NCBI GenBank assembly: GCA_032622095.1
Contig: CP136069.1
Span: forward strand, 183,015,122-183,079,121
Source: Siphonodentalium dalli
Lineage: Eukaryota; Mollusca; Scaphopoda; Gadilida; Siphonodentaliidae
Length of the DNA stretch: 64,000 nucleotides
Direction of reading: 5' to 3'
The notes below the pieces were generated by a model. It saw nothing but the letters and a program-made list of their open reading frames with translations, was not told where the DNA came from and searched no databases. Shown one piece after another: positions 49,254-60,712 of the stretch. Every line of letters begins with the position of its first letter. The first letter of the stretch is position 1. A program made the position numbers and the translations under genes.

Positions 49254-50600
49254 GACAAATTTATGCGTAGCGACATCTGGAATAAAAAATGTATGGATTG
49301 CGCTGAAACTAGTGAACAGGAACATAGTGGTTACCGCAGTACACGTTATGTATATTATGAAAGTAATATATATGTGAATCATGTAAAATTTACCAATCCG
49401 ACGGATGTATTATGAAATAGATGTTCCACACTAATGTTTAATACTAATGATAAAACGATTTGCGACTAACTGGAGAATGGTTTCGAAGTGGATACATGTT
49501 TGTAAATCTGTGGAGTGTTCAATATTGATCTCATATTTCTTGTGAGATTATTTGGGCAAAATCGTCTCGCTGTGATGATTAATGCCTAGTTATCCGCGAC
49601 TGAACTCTTCACTGATCGTTTCGGACAAAATACCATTGAAATATTCACTCAACTTATCGAACATTTGCCTCCAAAACATAGGCCTCCATCTGTCATTTGC
49701 TTATTTTTCCTGAAACCCCCTCCATAAACCTCCTTTATAAACTACATACTAAAAATCAACAATAATCAACAAAAATCTTGAGAAATCTATTTTTAAAATG
49801 CCCCAATATAGCAAATTAGAAAATGATGTAAAACCAATGATTCATATGGTCATACGTTAATTTCCTTGGAAGTTACTTCATAATTTGTTTAATCTAGTAT
49901 ACTTATAAGCTTATGAGTAAAGCAGGGCATGTGGATCTTAATGTATTCAGTTACATGGATATTAATTTATTGAGTTACATTACCTCATTTGAGGCTCAAA
50001 TATGGCATTTCATCACAAGAGTTCTGTTTTGCAAGTCCATACAATGGAACACACATTTTATCTCAGAATATATTTTGTCTTCTTAATCATAGAAGAATAT
50101 AGTAATAATAATGTGGATAATCTAGTTAGAAAATTACTAAAACATTGAAAATCCCTTCAAAAAAGGAATTTTACTCATTTTTAGAAATTGAGTCCCCGAA
50201 ATCAGATAAACTCCATTTGTTGAAAAAACAAATCTCGAACATATACTTAACGAATCTGGGTAAGGTTTTCTGTTCTGTAATCAGAAAATTAGGACCTACA
50301 ACATGGACAACATGGAAATTGGAAGGACTTGTGAATCTGTTTGTATATACATCCATGATAAGCCATAAATTTATTCTTTTTCTAAATGTTTCCATATTTT
50401 GTTCACAAAATTCACAAATGTTCGAGCTGTGGTGTTGTGTATGAATGGCAAATCAATTTAGCTCTATTGTAAACCAGATGTTCATATTCAATCTTTAACA
50501 ATTTAATGCAGGGTTCAGCTTTCTTGTCTGGTACTTCTTATATATACAGTATTATCATTATGCTATCTGGTTTCGTTCTCCTTATATCGTGGTACAAATC
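49254..50600. repeat. Segmental duplication module D, copy 1, and GPCR3 upstream region
   Basis: This matches 51895-52283 plus 55196-56100 (copy 2) and 60843-62065 (copy 3). It starts with a conserved AATAAA (49281-49286). It lacks about 100 bp that the other copies have near 61190-61305, including a hairpin around 'aataagttcaacaa'. An open frame near 50145-50444 is kept in copy 3 but reads poorly as protein. GPCR3 follows directly, so module A is missing here. An ACAG splice-acceptor-like site lies at 50549. Confidence 0.85.
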
Positions 50601-51740
50601 ATGGAAGCGAACATGATGAACGGAACCACAGAAAAACAATATCAAACAAATAACGTGTATTCAACCATTCAGGAGATCAGTGATGCCCGCGCCAATAAAC
50701 TTCAACCGGTCGTTGGATTTCTGTCCGTCGTTATGTTCTTAGGCATATCAGGGAATATTCCAGTCATTGTCGTATATGTTCAAAGATTAAAGCGCACTGC
50801 TACGAACATAATGATCATGACAGCTGCTATTTTGGACCTTCTATGTTGTTCACTAACTCTCCCGTTCTAAATTGTTGACACGATTTACCCATATATCAAT
50901 GGATATGTGATGATTATTTCGTGCAAAGTATTCATGTTTATCGGATCGACTCTAACTGGATCTTCGTTTTATATATTTATTTGCCTTGGGTATATACGAT
51001 ACTGTAAGGTTGTGCGGCCTCTGTCAGTAATAACTTCCAAACATGGCGGTATGTATGTTTTCGTCAGTATACTAGTAAGCGCGCTGTTGGGGATTCCGAT
51101 GGCTATATTTTTTGGTTACCACACGGAAGTTGTAACAATCGGAGGAAAACAGTTCAATGGTTCAGACTGTTCCATAGACGATGATTTCAAAAACTCACGT
51201 TGGATTATGGCTTATGCAGGTTTTCAACTACTTAACTTCGTGTTTAGTACCACATCGGTAATTTACTTCTATTCGAGGATTCTTCGTCAGGTGTTGATGT
51301 TGAGCAAAAGAATGGTAGGAACGGCAGAAGTTCAAGTATCTAAAAGCAGCATTAACGTTCCATCTGGAAGCATCTCAAATACTCAGTGCAGACAAAGTGG
51401 ACATTCGAGTGTAGAAATGCGGGTCGTAAGCGGCAAAGCAATCAAATCTACGAAGACGCATGTTATGTTTGCAATAATTACTTTTACCCTGCTATTCTGT
51501 TGGACGCCAATGTTGCTTATGAATGTTTTGAACGCTCCCCTCCAACTTGATGATCGTAGAAAATCGCATCCCGATCTCGATCTGTTACTTGAATTTCTTG
51601 AAAGAATGTATGTTCTGAGTTTCTGCACCAATCCGATTGTCTATACAGTGATGGATGGACGATTCAGAAATGAATTTTGGAAATTGTTGAAAGAAACGTT
51701 TACTCTACACGACAGGACTGATGAACGTTATAATGTATAA
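50601..51740 (+). pseudogene. GPCR3: class A GPCR paralogue with a single nonsense codon
   Basis: Start ATG and length (1,140 nt) agree with the intact paralogue. The only inactivating change seen is codon 90, GAA to TAA at 50868-50870, at the TM2 end. Before and after it the frame is open and complete: GISGNIP in TM1, LD in TM2, CK before TM3, YIRYCKVVRPL, SDCSI in ECL2, YFYSRILRQV in TM5, FCWTPML in TM6 (the canonical CWxP order, unlike FWCTP in copies 2 and 4), and NPIVYTVMDGRFRNEF in TM7/helix 8. It is the most divergent copy. With only one substitution, a sequencing error or a polymorphic null allele remains possible. Confidence 0.88.
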
Positions 51741-51901
51741 CACCGGTCTGACGTTATAATGTGCAACACAGGTCTGACGTTATAATGTGTAACACAGGTC
51801 TGACGTTATAATGTGTAACACCGGTCTGACGTTATAATGTGTAACACCGGTCTGACGTTATAATGTGTAACACCGGTCTGACGTTATAATGTGTAACACA
51901 T
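51725..51901 (+). repeat. 26-bp minisatellite after GPCR3
   Basis: About seven units start at the terminal codons and stop of GPCR3. Units are more uniform here than after GPCR2, which suggests more recent homogenisation. Confidence 0.92.
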
Positions 51902-52283
51902 ATCTTGACAACAGCGTAGCCGTAGCGACATTTCGAATAAAAAATGTATGGGTTGCACTGAAACTGTTGAACAGGAAAACAATATGTATGTGAACCATGT
52001 AAAATTTTCCAATCCGACGGATATATTATGAAATAGATGTTCCACACTAATGTTTAATACTAATGATAAAACGTTTTGTGACTAATTGGACAATGGTTTC
52101 GAAGTGGATACATGTTTGTAAATCTATGGAGTGTTTAATATTGATCTTATATTATATTTCTTGTGGGTTCATTTGAGCAAAATCGATTAATGCCTTGTTA
52201 TCCGCGACAGTACTCTTCACAATTGCTTTCAACTAATCGTCTCGGACCAAATACCATTGAAAAATATATTCACTCACCTTATC
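51902..52283. repeat. Module D, copy 2, 5' part
   Basis: The sequence matches the other D copies, including AATAAA at 51936-51941, until it is cut by a hAT element at 52284. The remainder of this D copy continues at 55196. Confidence 0.85.
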
Positions 52284-52625
52284 AGGGGGGGGGGGTCGGG
52301 AAAAAATTCCAGACACGTATGCTACTTTTTTGCCGATGACCACTTTTTGGATCCATCCATCCCCCGACCCCAATTTTTTTTCCATTTCATAGAGTTTTTT
52401 CCAGCCATGTTTTGACACCCACTCCCTTGTGAAACGCAAAACACAAACATACAGAGAAAACCAGGACCAAACCTCCTACATTGAGATTCAGTGAATCTAG
52501 TAATGAACAGCAAGACTGGTCTCTAGCAGTATATTCTTGACTGCAGTGGATTTGTAATCGTTTTTGTTAAATATCATATTTCCACAACTCTGCAGTCAAT
52601 TTATTTTAAAGCTTAGTATATGAAT

Positions 52626-52758
52626 AGAGCATGGCTTGGAGTTGACTACGCGAATGTAGTGGCCAGTGGGAAGGGTGTAGTTCATGAGCCGAATGCGAGT
52701 GAACTACACCATTCACACTGGCCACTACATTCGCGTAGTCAACGACAAGATATGCTCT
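52626..52758. repeat. Foldback MITE, ~133 bp
   Basis: The arms are TTGACTACGCGAATGTAG/TGGCCAGTG and complement, plus AGAGCAT/ATGCTCT at the base and GTAGTTCA/TGAACTAC near the loop. The whole unit folds into one imperfect hairpin with no coding capacity. Confidence 0.8.
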
Positions 52759-53089
52759 AATCATTATATTTTATCGAACATTTATAGACAAACTGACGTT
52801 CTAATAGTTATATACCATCGAACATTTTATTGCTAAACTGAAGTCATTGTATTGTGTCAAGGTTGCATTCAGTTTCCTTCTCGTCACAAAACCAATTAAG
52901 CAGCTTTATTGCTATTGTGAATAGCAGCTATTCCTGAGTTGGTAACCGGTCACTGACACAGCACGCGCGGTTAATCATAATTAATAGTCCCTGTTTTAGT
53001 GCTAAAATGTGTGTGATAGTCCTTTTTAGAGACCTTTTTAGTTTTTGTGTTTTGTTACTTTGTTATGGAAATTTATAAAGATACTATGT

Positions 53090-53190
53090 CTATACACCAG
53101 GTAGGTGATATTGCTCTACACCAGATAGGTGATTTTGTTTTACACCAGATAGGTGATATTGTTTTACACCAGATAGGTGATTGTATTATA
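53090..53190 (+). repeat. 27-bp minisatellite
   Basis: About four units of 'acaccagataggtgat' plus an AT-rich spacer. The unit is a multiple of three, so it keeps a frame open with a repeated HQIGD motif (53047-53334). I treat this as repeat and not as a gene. Confidence 0.8.
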
Positions 53191-53278
53191 TCAGATAGGT
53201 TAAATTATTATATGCTACGTGCCACCCAGACTCATAAGACATTACTAAAACATGTTTATCGCACATATAGCAAAACAC

Positions 53279-54453
53279 TAGGGTTGGGGCGATTACATGC
53301 CAATGTAATCGATTATGATTACAATTACTTTTGATTTACATGATTACGACTACGATTACTGATCACATTTTTTCCAAATGTAATTGATTACGATTACAAT
53401 TACGTTAGTAAATGTAATCGATTACTTTTTGATTACATCTTATTATAATTGTTAGTTTCCAACCATTTTGATCGCATGGGAATAAATAATTAAATAATTC
53501 AATTAACATATCAAATTTGATTGAATCAAGACATCACTGCATAACATGGAAACAAGAAACGACTGAAACAATAGAAAGATGCAAGCAATAAACATATAAA
53601 CTTTTTTACATTTACATGTATTGGAAAGGTTTCATCATGAAGTTATGCACCAACTTATTGGGAATATATTATGTTTTATGTGTATTTATTTATGTAAATA
53701 TATTTTAATATATTTTTAATTTTCTTACATGCATTCAAACTAGCGCATTATATTTATGAAAATATCACCAGAAACAATTATAAATTATTTGCATATTGTG
53801 TTAGATTCAATACCCAACACAATGAAGATAACACTAAGATTTATTTGATGATCATCCGTTGTTAATCCTGATGAGGATTAAATGAGGCTTAACTCCATGA
53901 GTGCAGTAAATGACAAACCAGCTGATTAGATCTACCGATGTTCAGTTAATTAGCCCTATTATACCAGTGTGACTCTACAGTCATTATCTGCAGCAGTCCC
54001 AATTCAATTTAATCCTAATTGAAGTTGGCTAGCCTATTTATTCATATTAGAACATTTCCTTGTCTGTATCACAAGTTTATTGCCATTCATGCTGTATTCA
54101 ACAATTGTGTTTTGTTATCTGTATCATAATGTACATACACACTGTATCACTAACATAACACATGCCAACATTGTACTAACTTTCTAATATGTTGTTTGTA
54201 TCTTTGCACACTCCACAGTACCACAGTATGAGACTATGAGTATCCAATAGCCATCCATATGGATATTTTAGTAAAAGTAATCAAAAAGTAATCAAAATGT
54301 AATCATGATTACAGGTACATTTGAAAGTAATCGATTACGATTACGATTACTTGTAATCAAGAAATGTCATGATTACTGATTACAGACAATTACTCCAAAT
54401 GTTGTAATCGATTACTTTGATTACGATTACTGTTTAATATTACCCCAACCCTG
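53279..54453. mobile_element. Nested hAT-like element, 1,175 bp, with GTAATCGATTAC subterminal repeats
   Basis: The left end is TAGGGTTGGGG and the right end, in complement, CAGGGTTGGGG, both fitting YARNG. Flanks are CAAAACAC (53271-53278) and CAATACAC (54454-54461), an 8-bp duplication with one mismatch. About 170 bp at each end is built from overlapping GTAATC/GATTAC motifs on both strands, many as the palindrome GTAATCGATTAC. The middle is AT-rich and has no transposase. Confidence 0.87.
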
Positions 54454-55195
54454 CAATACACTAGAGCACACAGGAGCACCAATGGGAAATCAAAGAAAGT
54501 TAATGTCACGATTGATTCCAATTGATTCAGATTGGTCAGGATTAATAGGAATTTTATAACGTTCACAGTTTATCTTGTATGAATTCAGGAATCTTGTATG
54601 AGTTCAGAAAAGGCATGATTTCTATTGGACTGCTCAAGTGTAGCATGTGAGAGTAAAGCATATAATTAAAAACAAACCTACACTTTTAGTAGAAACCTGT
54701 ATTAACTCATTCAAGACTACATAATATTGTGAATTATTACCATTTTCTATCTCTTTTGTCACATATGAGATAATTGTGTTATCCACTCACAAGTCTAGGT
54801 ATGTTACATGTTTTTGTCTGTATACATCAGTGTATACATCAGTGTTTAATGTCCATGTTTGACCAGATTTGGCATTAAATTTATTTCTTTAAAGTTATCC
54901 TTATTTGATGTTAATTACATAGAATACTGCATGGGCGATTCAGCTGCATTAAGAATACTTTCCCTTGTCCTAAAGAGGCACAACCCAACATCCAATGGCC
55001 CTAGCGTGTTCAGTGTTGCTGCAGTTCCTTATTATTGATTTCTTAGTGTTACAAACCAGTACAAACTAGTAAAAATCCAATAAAAGGTGTGAAGGAAAAA
55101 AAAAATTTGTCACGGAAAAAATTGCTTTGGGCTTATTTTGACACCCCCCCCCCCCCCAGCATACGTGTCGGATTTTTGTTTTCTCCCCCCCCCTG

Positions 55196-56100
55196 ACCTT
55201 ATCCCCTTCTGTACTAATTAAATACACAGTGACGATTGTTTCCCTGGGAATTATTCAGATAATACGTTCAACAATAAACGTTAATCGTTTGTTGAACTTA
55301 TTATCTGAACATTTGCCTCCAAAAAATAGGCCTCCATTTGTCGTTTGCTATTTTTCCTGAAACCCCCTCCATAAACCCCCTTTATAAACTACATACTAAA
55401 AATAAACGAGAATCAACAAAAGGAAATGGTGAAATTTGAGATTTCATATACGTTTTTTAGATCTTATTTCCGTGATTGCCGAACCGAATATCTTTTTCAG
55501 ATTCGTTAATTATTTCTTCATATTAGTTTCCTTCAAAAACGGGAGTTCATCTAATTTCGCAGCCTCAATTTTTCGAAGTGAGTCAAATTCCATTTTGGAA
55601 GCTAATTTATATTAAAAACTAGAGAAAAATAAAGGGCATTTTCACGACTTTTTTTTTTTGCACAAAAACCTTGAGAAGTCTATTTTTAAAATGCCACAAA
55701 TTAGCATGTTAGGAAACGATGTAAGACCATGCAATGATTCATATGTTCATACGTTAATTTTCTTCACCAACGTTTTTTTTGTTGTGGAAATTTCTTCATA
55801 ATTTGTTTAATCTAATATACTTTATAATTTATTGAGTTACATTACCTCATTTGAGGCTCAAATATGGCATTTCATCAGTTCTGTTTCGCAAGTCCATACA
55901 ATGGAACACACATTTTATCTCAGAATATAAAGGTTTCCTGTTCTGTAATCAGGAAACTAAGAGCTACAGCATGAACAACATGGAAATTGGAAGGACTTGT
56001 GAATCTGTTTTATATACATCCATGAACAGCCATAAATTTATGCTTTTTCTAAATGTTTCCATATTTAGTTCACAAAATTCATCAACTGTGATCTTTTAAA
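55196..56100. repeat. Module D, copy 2, 3' part
   Basis: This continues the D copy interrupted at 52284. It contains an extra segment of about 250 bp (roughly 55417-55665) that is absent from D copies 1 and 3 and ends in a poly-T run. That segment is an insertion of unknown type. Confidence 0.8.
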
Positions 56101-56240
56101 GTTTGACCGCGCTGGATTTCCCAAATGAATTCACCCATGTAAGATAATATACCGTTTTTGTTTTAAATATAACTCCCGCACAACCCCAGCTGTCCATGAG
56201 ATTTGATATTTTCAATATATAGTGCGCCATTATGCATTAA

Positions 56241-56720
56241 AGGTACTCAATCCGAACAGAGGGTCCCCATCTCAACAGATTCCAACAACAACAATCCGAT
56301 CAGAGGGTCCTATATTACTATTTCTTTGGCTTTGGGGGTAAAAAATATTTGATTCGAGTCGAGGAACCCATCAAACAAAACTCAGAGTTATTAGATATTG
56401 ATTTTTGAAATTTGTTATGTTCTCGAGATGAGTACTAATAATTGCCGTCAATTTCGTATCCTGCTCGAGATTTGTACACCAAAACTCTATTCAAACAGAC
56501 AAGGATGGATAACTCTAAAATCAAGTGGTAATAATAACGCAATTTTGCCTGAGTTCTGGGCCAGAAAGTATTCCCGATAATGAAAAATAATAGATTTCTA
56601 AAATCGATATCTAACAAATCTGAGCTTTGATGGGTGACTTCCTCGACTCGAATCAAATATTTTTGACCCCCGAAGCCATTGAAATAGTAATTGAGAGGAG
56701 TCTTATCGGATTGAGTACCT
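56241..56720. mobile_element. TTAA-targeting MITE, 480 bp
   Basis: The ends are inverted copies of AGGTACTCAATCCGA, flanked by TTAA on both sides (56237-56240 and 56721-56724). The homologous site in module A copy 1, near 42700, has a single TTAA and no insert. Longer imperfect inverted arms ('ggctttgggggt', 'atttgattcgagtcgagga' and complements) bring most of the element into a foldback. TTAA duplication is typical of piggyBac and Kolobok families. The termini here do not start CCC, so Kolobok or another group is possible. Confidence 0.93.
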
Positions 56721-57433
56721 TTAAGCTTTGATAACTAATTTTGTTTTTATCATGCATGTGTTGGTTGGAAAGCAATTTCAAAACAGGTTTTTTTCCGACT
56801 TCGAACCACACACCAACACTGACTTGTGTCTGGAACTTGTTTGCAGACGTCCGTCCTCGTGGATGGTTTAGTTCTATAAAAAAAATCCGAATTGAAAGAT
56901 TGAAAAAATGCATAAAAATGGGTTATGGTGGCCATTTTGCCCTCGTTGACAGACAATTCCACATTGTCAAAATAGATAAGTTTAGTCATTATTTAATTAT
57001 ATAATGATCCCTAGCTGTGAATCAGTTCACGCTCTATATAAAGCAAGGTTTTTACATTTTCATTCCACATTCGCAGAAGAAATTTTCATTTGGCAAAAAG
57101 GTTTCAAGGATTTTGTCATCAATCATCAGATATCCACGAAACCTTGTAACTCGCGTATGGGTCGATCACCTTGGTATTGTGATATTAAAGTTTGTGGGAA
57201 GGGATATCCATTTACTAAAGAGTTCGTTCATTCATTCTAAACGAGCTACGCGACACTGAGCACGGATATTTTTCCATTCTAAGTCCAACATGATTGATCA
57301 GACATAACAAGAAAACCATAGTCAGAAATGGTAACGCCACCAAGATCATATTATTAGCCATAAATATAAATTATAATATAATTATAATATAAACTAGCTT
57401 TCAAATTCCATGTGGGAAATTTGGATACTACCA

Positions 57434-58036
57434 TTTATTATACGCCCAACAGTGAATTATAGAAAAAAACGAGTTTAGATAAATATCGATATCACCCAGA
57501 AGGGGATATAGAAGAATATACTTTCACACTAGCTTGCGCGTGCGACCGATTCACTTGCAAGTACCAATACTGTTTACGGTTTGTACTATTGAAGAATGTC
57601 AATGTGAAAGAACCCATTGTGATATTCTAAATTATATTATATTCACTGATACAGTTATAATTAAAATCTATTTTATGTTGAAATTCGACATATTTATGGC
57701 GGAAATAAAGGGAAGAATACGGGAACTATATTTGTATATTCTGCGGATGGTGAAGTAGCATTGCGAGAACAGGCATCGATCAGCTGATGGCTTCAAAAAT
57801 TATGCATCGATTGAAGACGATTGTGATATCATTTAACGTCGTAAGTGGTGAATTTCTTTGGAAATGCGTATAATAAAAAGAATATCTAGTGTTTTTTTAG
57901 TGGATACCGAAAAATACGTCATTCGTGACCGCGACAAATGTTTATTTTCGCTCGCGGCAAGCCGCTCGCGAAAATAAACATTTGTCTCGCTCACTCATGA
58001 CATATTTTTCGGTATCCACTCAAAAACACTAGATAT
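57434..58036. mobile_element. Insertion unique to module A copy 2, with terminal foldback
   Basis: Module A copy 1 runs straight through this point ('gatacttccatatatcaag' at 43397). Here about 600 bp intervene. The right part, 57882-58036, is a 155-bp near-perfect hairpin with arms ATATCTAGTGTTTTT, TGGATACCGAAAAATA and ACAAATGTTTATTTTCGC and complements. A TATTATACGC/GCGTATAATA pair brackets the left part (57437 and 57866). It may be one composite element or two adjacent ones. Confidence 0.75.
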
Positions 58037-59526
58037 CCTCTATATATCAAGTTTTCCAGTTTCTCGTGTTATACATTACATTCTTCAATTAAGCTGTCTC
58101 GCTTTTTATTACACTAGCTGGTGGGCCCGACTTCGTCCAGGCTGTTTCCCATCTCCTTTCCGGCAAAAGGCGCGATTTGACCTCGAATTGACTATTTTGA
58201 AAGTCAAGGTCAGGTTGGGGTCATGATTTGACCCGTCCAAAACAGGCTCCCCGGAGAAAAGTACCCCTAAGTATCAAATTTCGTCGAAATCCGTCCGTTT
58301 TACCCGATTTGACCTTGAATTGACCATTTTGAAGGTCAATGTCAGGTCGGGTCACGATTTGACGCGTCCAAAACACTCCTCGGACAAAAGTACCCCTAAG
58401 TATCAAATTTCGTCAAAATCCATCTTTGATTACCACACGATCGCATGCTTTCCAAACGATGTGGTTATTATCAATTTCAGCACATGTGCTAATCTGTGTC
58501 GGACTATTTTATTGAGCATTCGGGGTAAGACTACAGCTTTGAAAGCGACCCATTTTTACTTTTACATCGACCTAATCCCCCATAATCCCCCATAACACCA
58601 GTGGATTTTATATTTTCAAGCACAGTATACACATTGGCGTGCTGAGGAGAGTATACAAGGATTATTAATAGACCAGCATGCATGCATCGATGGAAGGATG
58701 TGCCTCAGTGTGTCAGTGTGCCTCGTCCATAGATATTTATAAGAGTTAATAAGAGTTATTTTCCTTGTTGGACATGGAAGGGGAAGCTATTTCCACACAT
58801 TTATCACTGTTACTCAATATTTTGATTTGTCCATATTTTGGTATATAGTGTTAGACCAACAGCAGTGAATTTACACATTTATCTTATATGTTTTCCTGAA
58901 CTTGGAACAACATTTATCACTGCACACCCTCTAAAATGAGCGCCGTGGCATGTGCCCAGGTACGTGTCAACAGGTGGGGGTTGGGGTGTCTGCCCAAACT
59001 TTGGTAATAATTTTCAACAGTTGGAAATTTCATGCCTGACACAAAATTAGTCGGAAATTTTACACAAAATATAGTTTAAATTGTTCTCATTGATACAATG
59101 CTATGAAGCTAAGAAAAGTATCTGACTAATTGGTATAGTTGGCATATCTACGCAGCTGAGTTACGTGTTTCGGGCTCTGCGAATCGGCACTTTTACTTTT
59201 CCCAAGATTCGAAATCGGATTTCGAATGAAAAACATCGGCGCGAGTTTGTTGATTTTTTAGGGGACGGATAGAGTCTGATTATAAGTTTCAATAATTAAC
59301 CAGCGATTGGTGCACAGTACGATTGTGAGCAAAATAATTATGCAGCTGGTGGTTAATCGTTATATTCATCATCTCAAGTCGTATTGTTCTAATGCCGGAT
59401 GATCGAGCTGTGCTGTTGTATATGAATGGCAAATCAATTTAGCTCTATTGTAAACGAGAAGCTCAGATCAAACTTGCAACAATCTAAAGGATTCTGCTAT
59501 CGGGTTTGGTATTCCTTATTTATACA

Positions 59527-59527
59527 G
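59527..59527 (+). promoter_or_regulatory. Candidate 3' splice site in the GPCR4 5' UTR
   Basis: TTATTTATACAG followed by GATTCTGCTAT lies 46 nt upstream of the start codon, as in GPCR1 and GPCR2. The motif fits a 3' splice site with a weak pyrimidine tract. Confidence 0.35.
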
Positions 59528-59572
59528 GATTCTGCTATCTGATTCGTTTCTCCGTACTCCGTGATACCAACG

Positions 59573-60712
59573 ATGGAAGCGAACATGACGAATGGAACCA
59601 CAGAAGAACAATCTCAAACAAATAACGTGCATTCAACCATTCAGGAGATCAGTGATGCCCGCGCCAATAAACTTCAACCGGTCGTTGGATTTCTGTCCGT
59701 CGTTATGTTCTTAGGCATATCAGGGAATATTCCAGTCATTATCGTATATGTTCAAAGATTAAAGCGCACTGCCACGAACATAATGATCATGACAGCTGCT
59801 ATTTTGGACCTTCTATGTTGTTCACTAACTCTCCCGTTCGAAATTGTTGACACGATTTATCCGTATATCAATGGAGATGTGATGATTATTCCGTGCAAAT
59901 TATTCAGGTTCATCGGATGGACTCTATTTACATCTTCGTTTTATATATTTGTTTGCCTTGCGTATATAAGATACTGTAAGGTTGTGCGGCCTCTGTCAGT
60001 AATAACTTTCAAACATGGCGGTATGTATGTCTGCGTTAGCTTCATTGAGAGCTCTGTTACGGCTATACCGACCGCTATATTTCTCGGCTACCACACAGAA
60101 GTTATAATAATAGGAAGACAGCAGTTTAATGGTTCAGATTGTGCCATAAACGAAGATTTCATGAATTCACGCTGGGTTATGGTTTATGCAGGATTTTACC
60201 TACTCAACTTCGTGTTTTGTACCACATCGATAATTTACTTCTATTCGAGGATACTTCGCCAGGTGTTGATATTGAGCAAAAGAATGGTCGGAACAGACAA
60301 AGTTCAAGTATCTAAATGCAGCATTAACATTCCACCAGGAAGCATCTCAAATACTCAGTGCAGACAAAGTGGACATTCAGGTGTAGAAATGCGGGTCGTA
60401 AGCGGCAAAGTAATAAAATCTACGAAAACACATGTTATGTTTGCAATAATTTCTTTTACCCTGCTATTCTGGTGTACGCCAATTTTGCTTCTGAATGTTT
60501 TGAACGCTCCTCTCCAACTTGATGATCGCAGAAAATCGGATCCCGATCTCGATCTGTTACTTGGATTTCTTGAAAGAATGTATGTTCTAAATTTATGCAC
60601 CAATCCGATTGTCTATACGGTGATGGATGGACGATTCAGAAATGAATTTTGGAAATTGTTGAAAGAAAAGTTCACTCTACACGACAGGACTGATGAACGT
60701 TATAATGTGTAA
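59573..60712 (+). CDS. GPCR4: intact class A (rhodopsin-like) G-protein-coupled receptor
   Basis: A single-exon ORF of 379 codons, the only complete member of the cluster. The ATG chosen here is the one kept in all four paralogues. Visible features: extracellular tail with sequons N4 and N7; TM1 at ~37-60 with N52 (1.50); TM2 at ~70-93 with D79 (2.50); C108 before TM3 and C190 in ECL2, the expected disulfide; TM3 ending Y131-IRY-CKVVRP, so Ile replaces the acid of E/DRY; TM4 at ~150-172 without the usual Trp; TM5 at ~202-224 without Pro but with Y222; a long ICL3 (~229-285); TM6 with FWCTP at 299-303; TM7 with NPIVY at 344-348 and an F-R-N-E-F-W helix 8. No palmitoylation Cys is evident in the short tail. 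The receptor acts at the plasma membrane. The ligand is unknown, and the overall plan is peptide-receptor-like, which is inference. A 26-bp minisatellite and AATAAA follow. Confidence 0.92.
   Translation: MEANMTNGTTEEQSQTNNVHSTIQEISDARANKLQPVVGFLSVVMFLGISGNIPVIIVYVQRLKRTATNIMIMTAAILDLLCCSLTLPFEIVDTIYPYINGDVMIIPCKLFRFIGWTLFTSSFYIFVCLAYIRYCKVVRPLSVITFKHGGMYVCVSFIESSVTAIPTAIFLGYHTEVIIIGRQQFNGSDCAINEDFMNSRWVMVYAGFYLLNFVFCTTSIIYFYSRILRQVLILSKRMVGTDKVQVSKCSINIPPGSISNTQCRQSGHSGVEMRVVSGKVIKSTKTHVMFAIISFTLLFWCTPILLLNVLNAPLQLDDRRKSDPDLDLLLGFLERMYVLNLCTNPIVYTVMDGRFRNEFWKLLKEKFTLHDRTDERYNV

Larger units (their letters stand above)
52284..55195. mobile_element. hAT-like element, 2.9 kb, with a nested hAT inside
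   Basis: Left end is (C)AGGGGGGGG followed by TCGGGAAAAAATTCC and ACACGTATGC. The right end is the complement, ending CCCCCTG. ACCTTATC occurs at 52276-52283 and 55196-55203, an 8-bp target duplication (one C is shared with or lost from the left terminus). The homologous position in module D copy 3 near 61190 is empty. No transposase is visible. The interior holds a foldback (52626-52758), a 27-bp minisatellite and a second hAT. Confidence 0.87.
56103..59572. repeat. Segmental duplication module A, copy 2 (upstream of GPCR4)
   Basis: It matches 42570-45172 with high identity. Two insertions are unique to this copy: the TTAA-flanked element at 56241-56720, and about 600 bp at 57434-58036 that contains a foldback. 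The AGGTCA tandem repeat is shorter here than in copy 1. Confidence 0.9.

Noticed and set aside
50145-50444. 99-codon frame, with related frames at 61846-62139 and 55851-56099
   Set aside because: It is part of duplicated module D, the frames differ in extent between copies, and no start context or domain supports translation.
53047-53334. 95-codon frame with repeated HQIGD motif
   Set aside because: Generated by a 27-bp minisatellite inside a hAT element.
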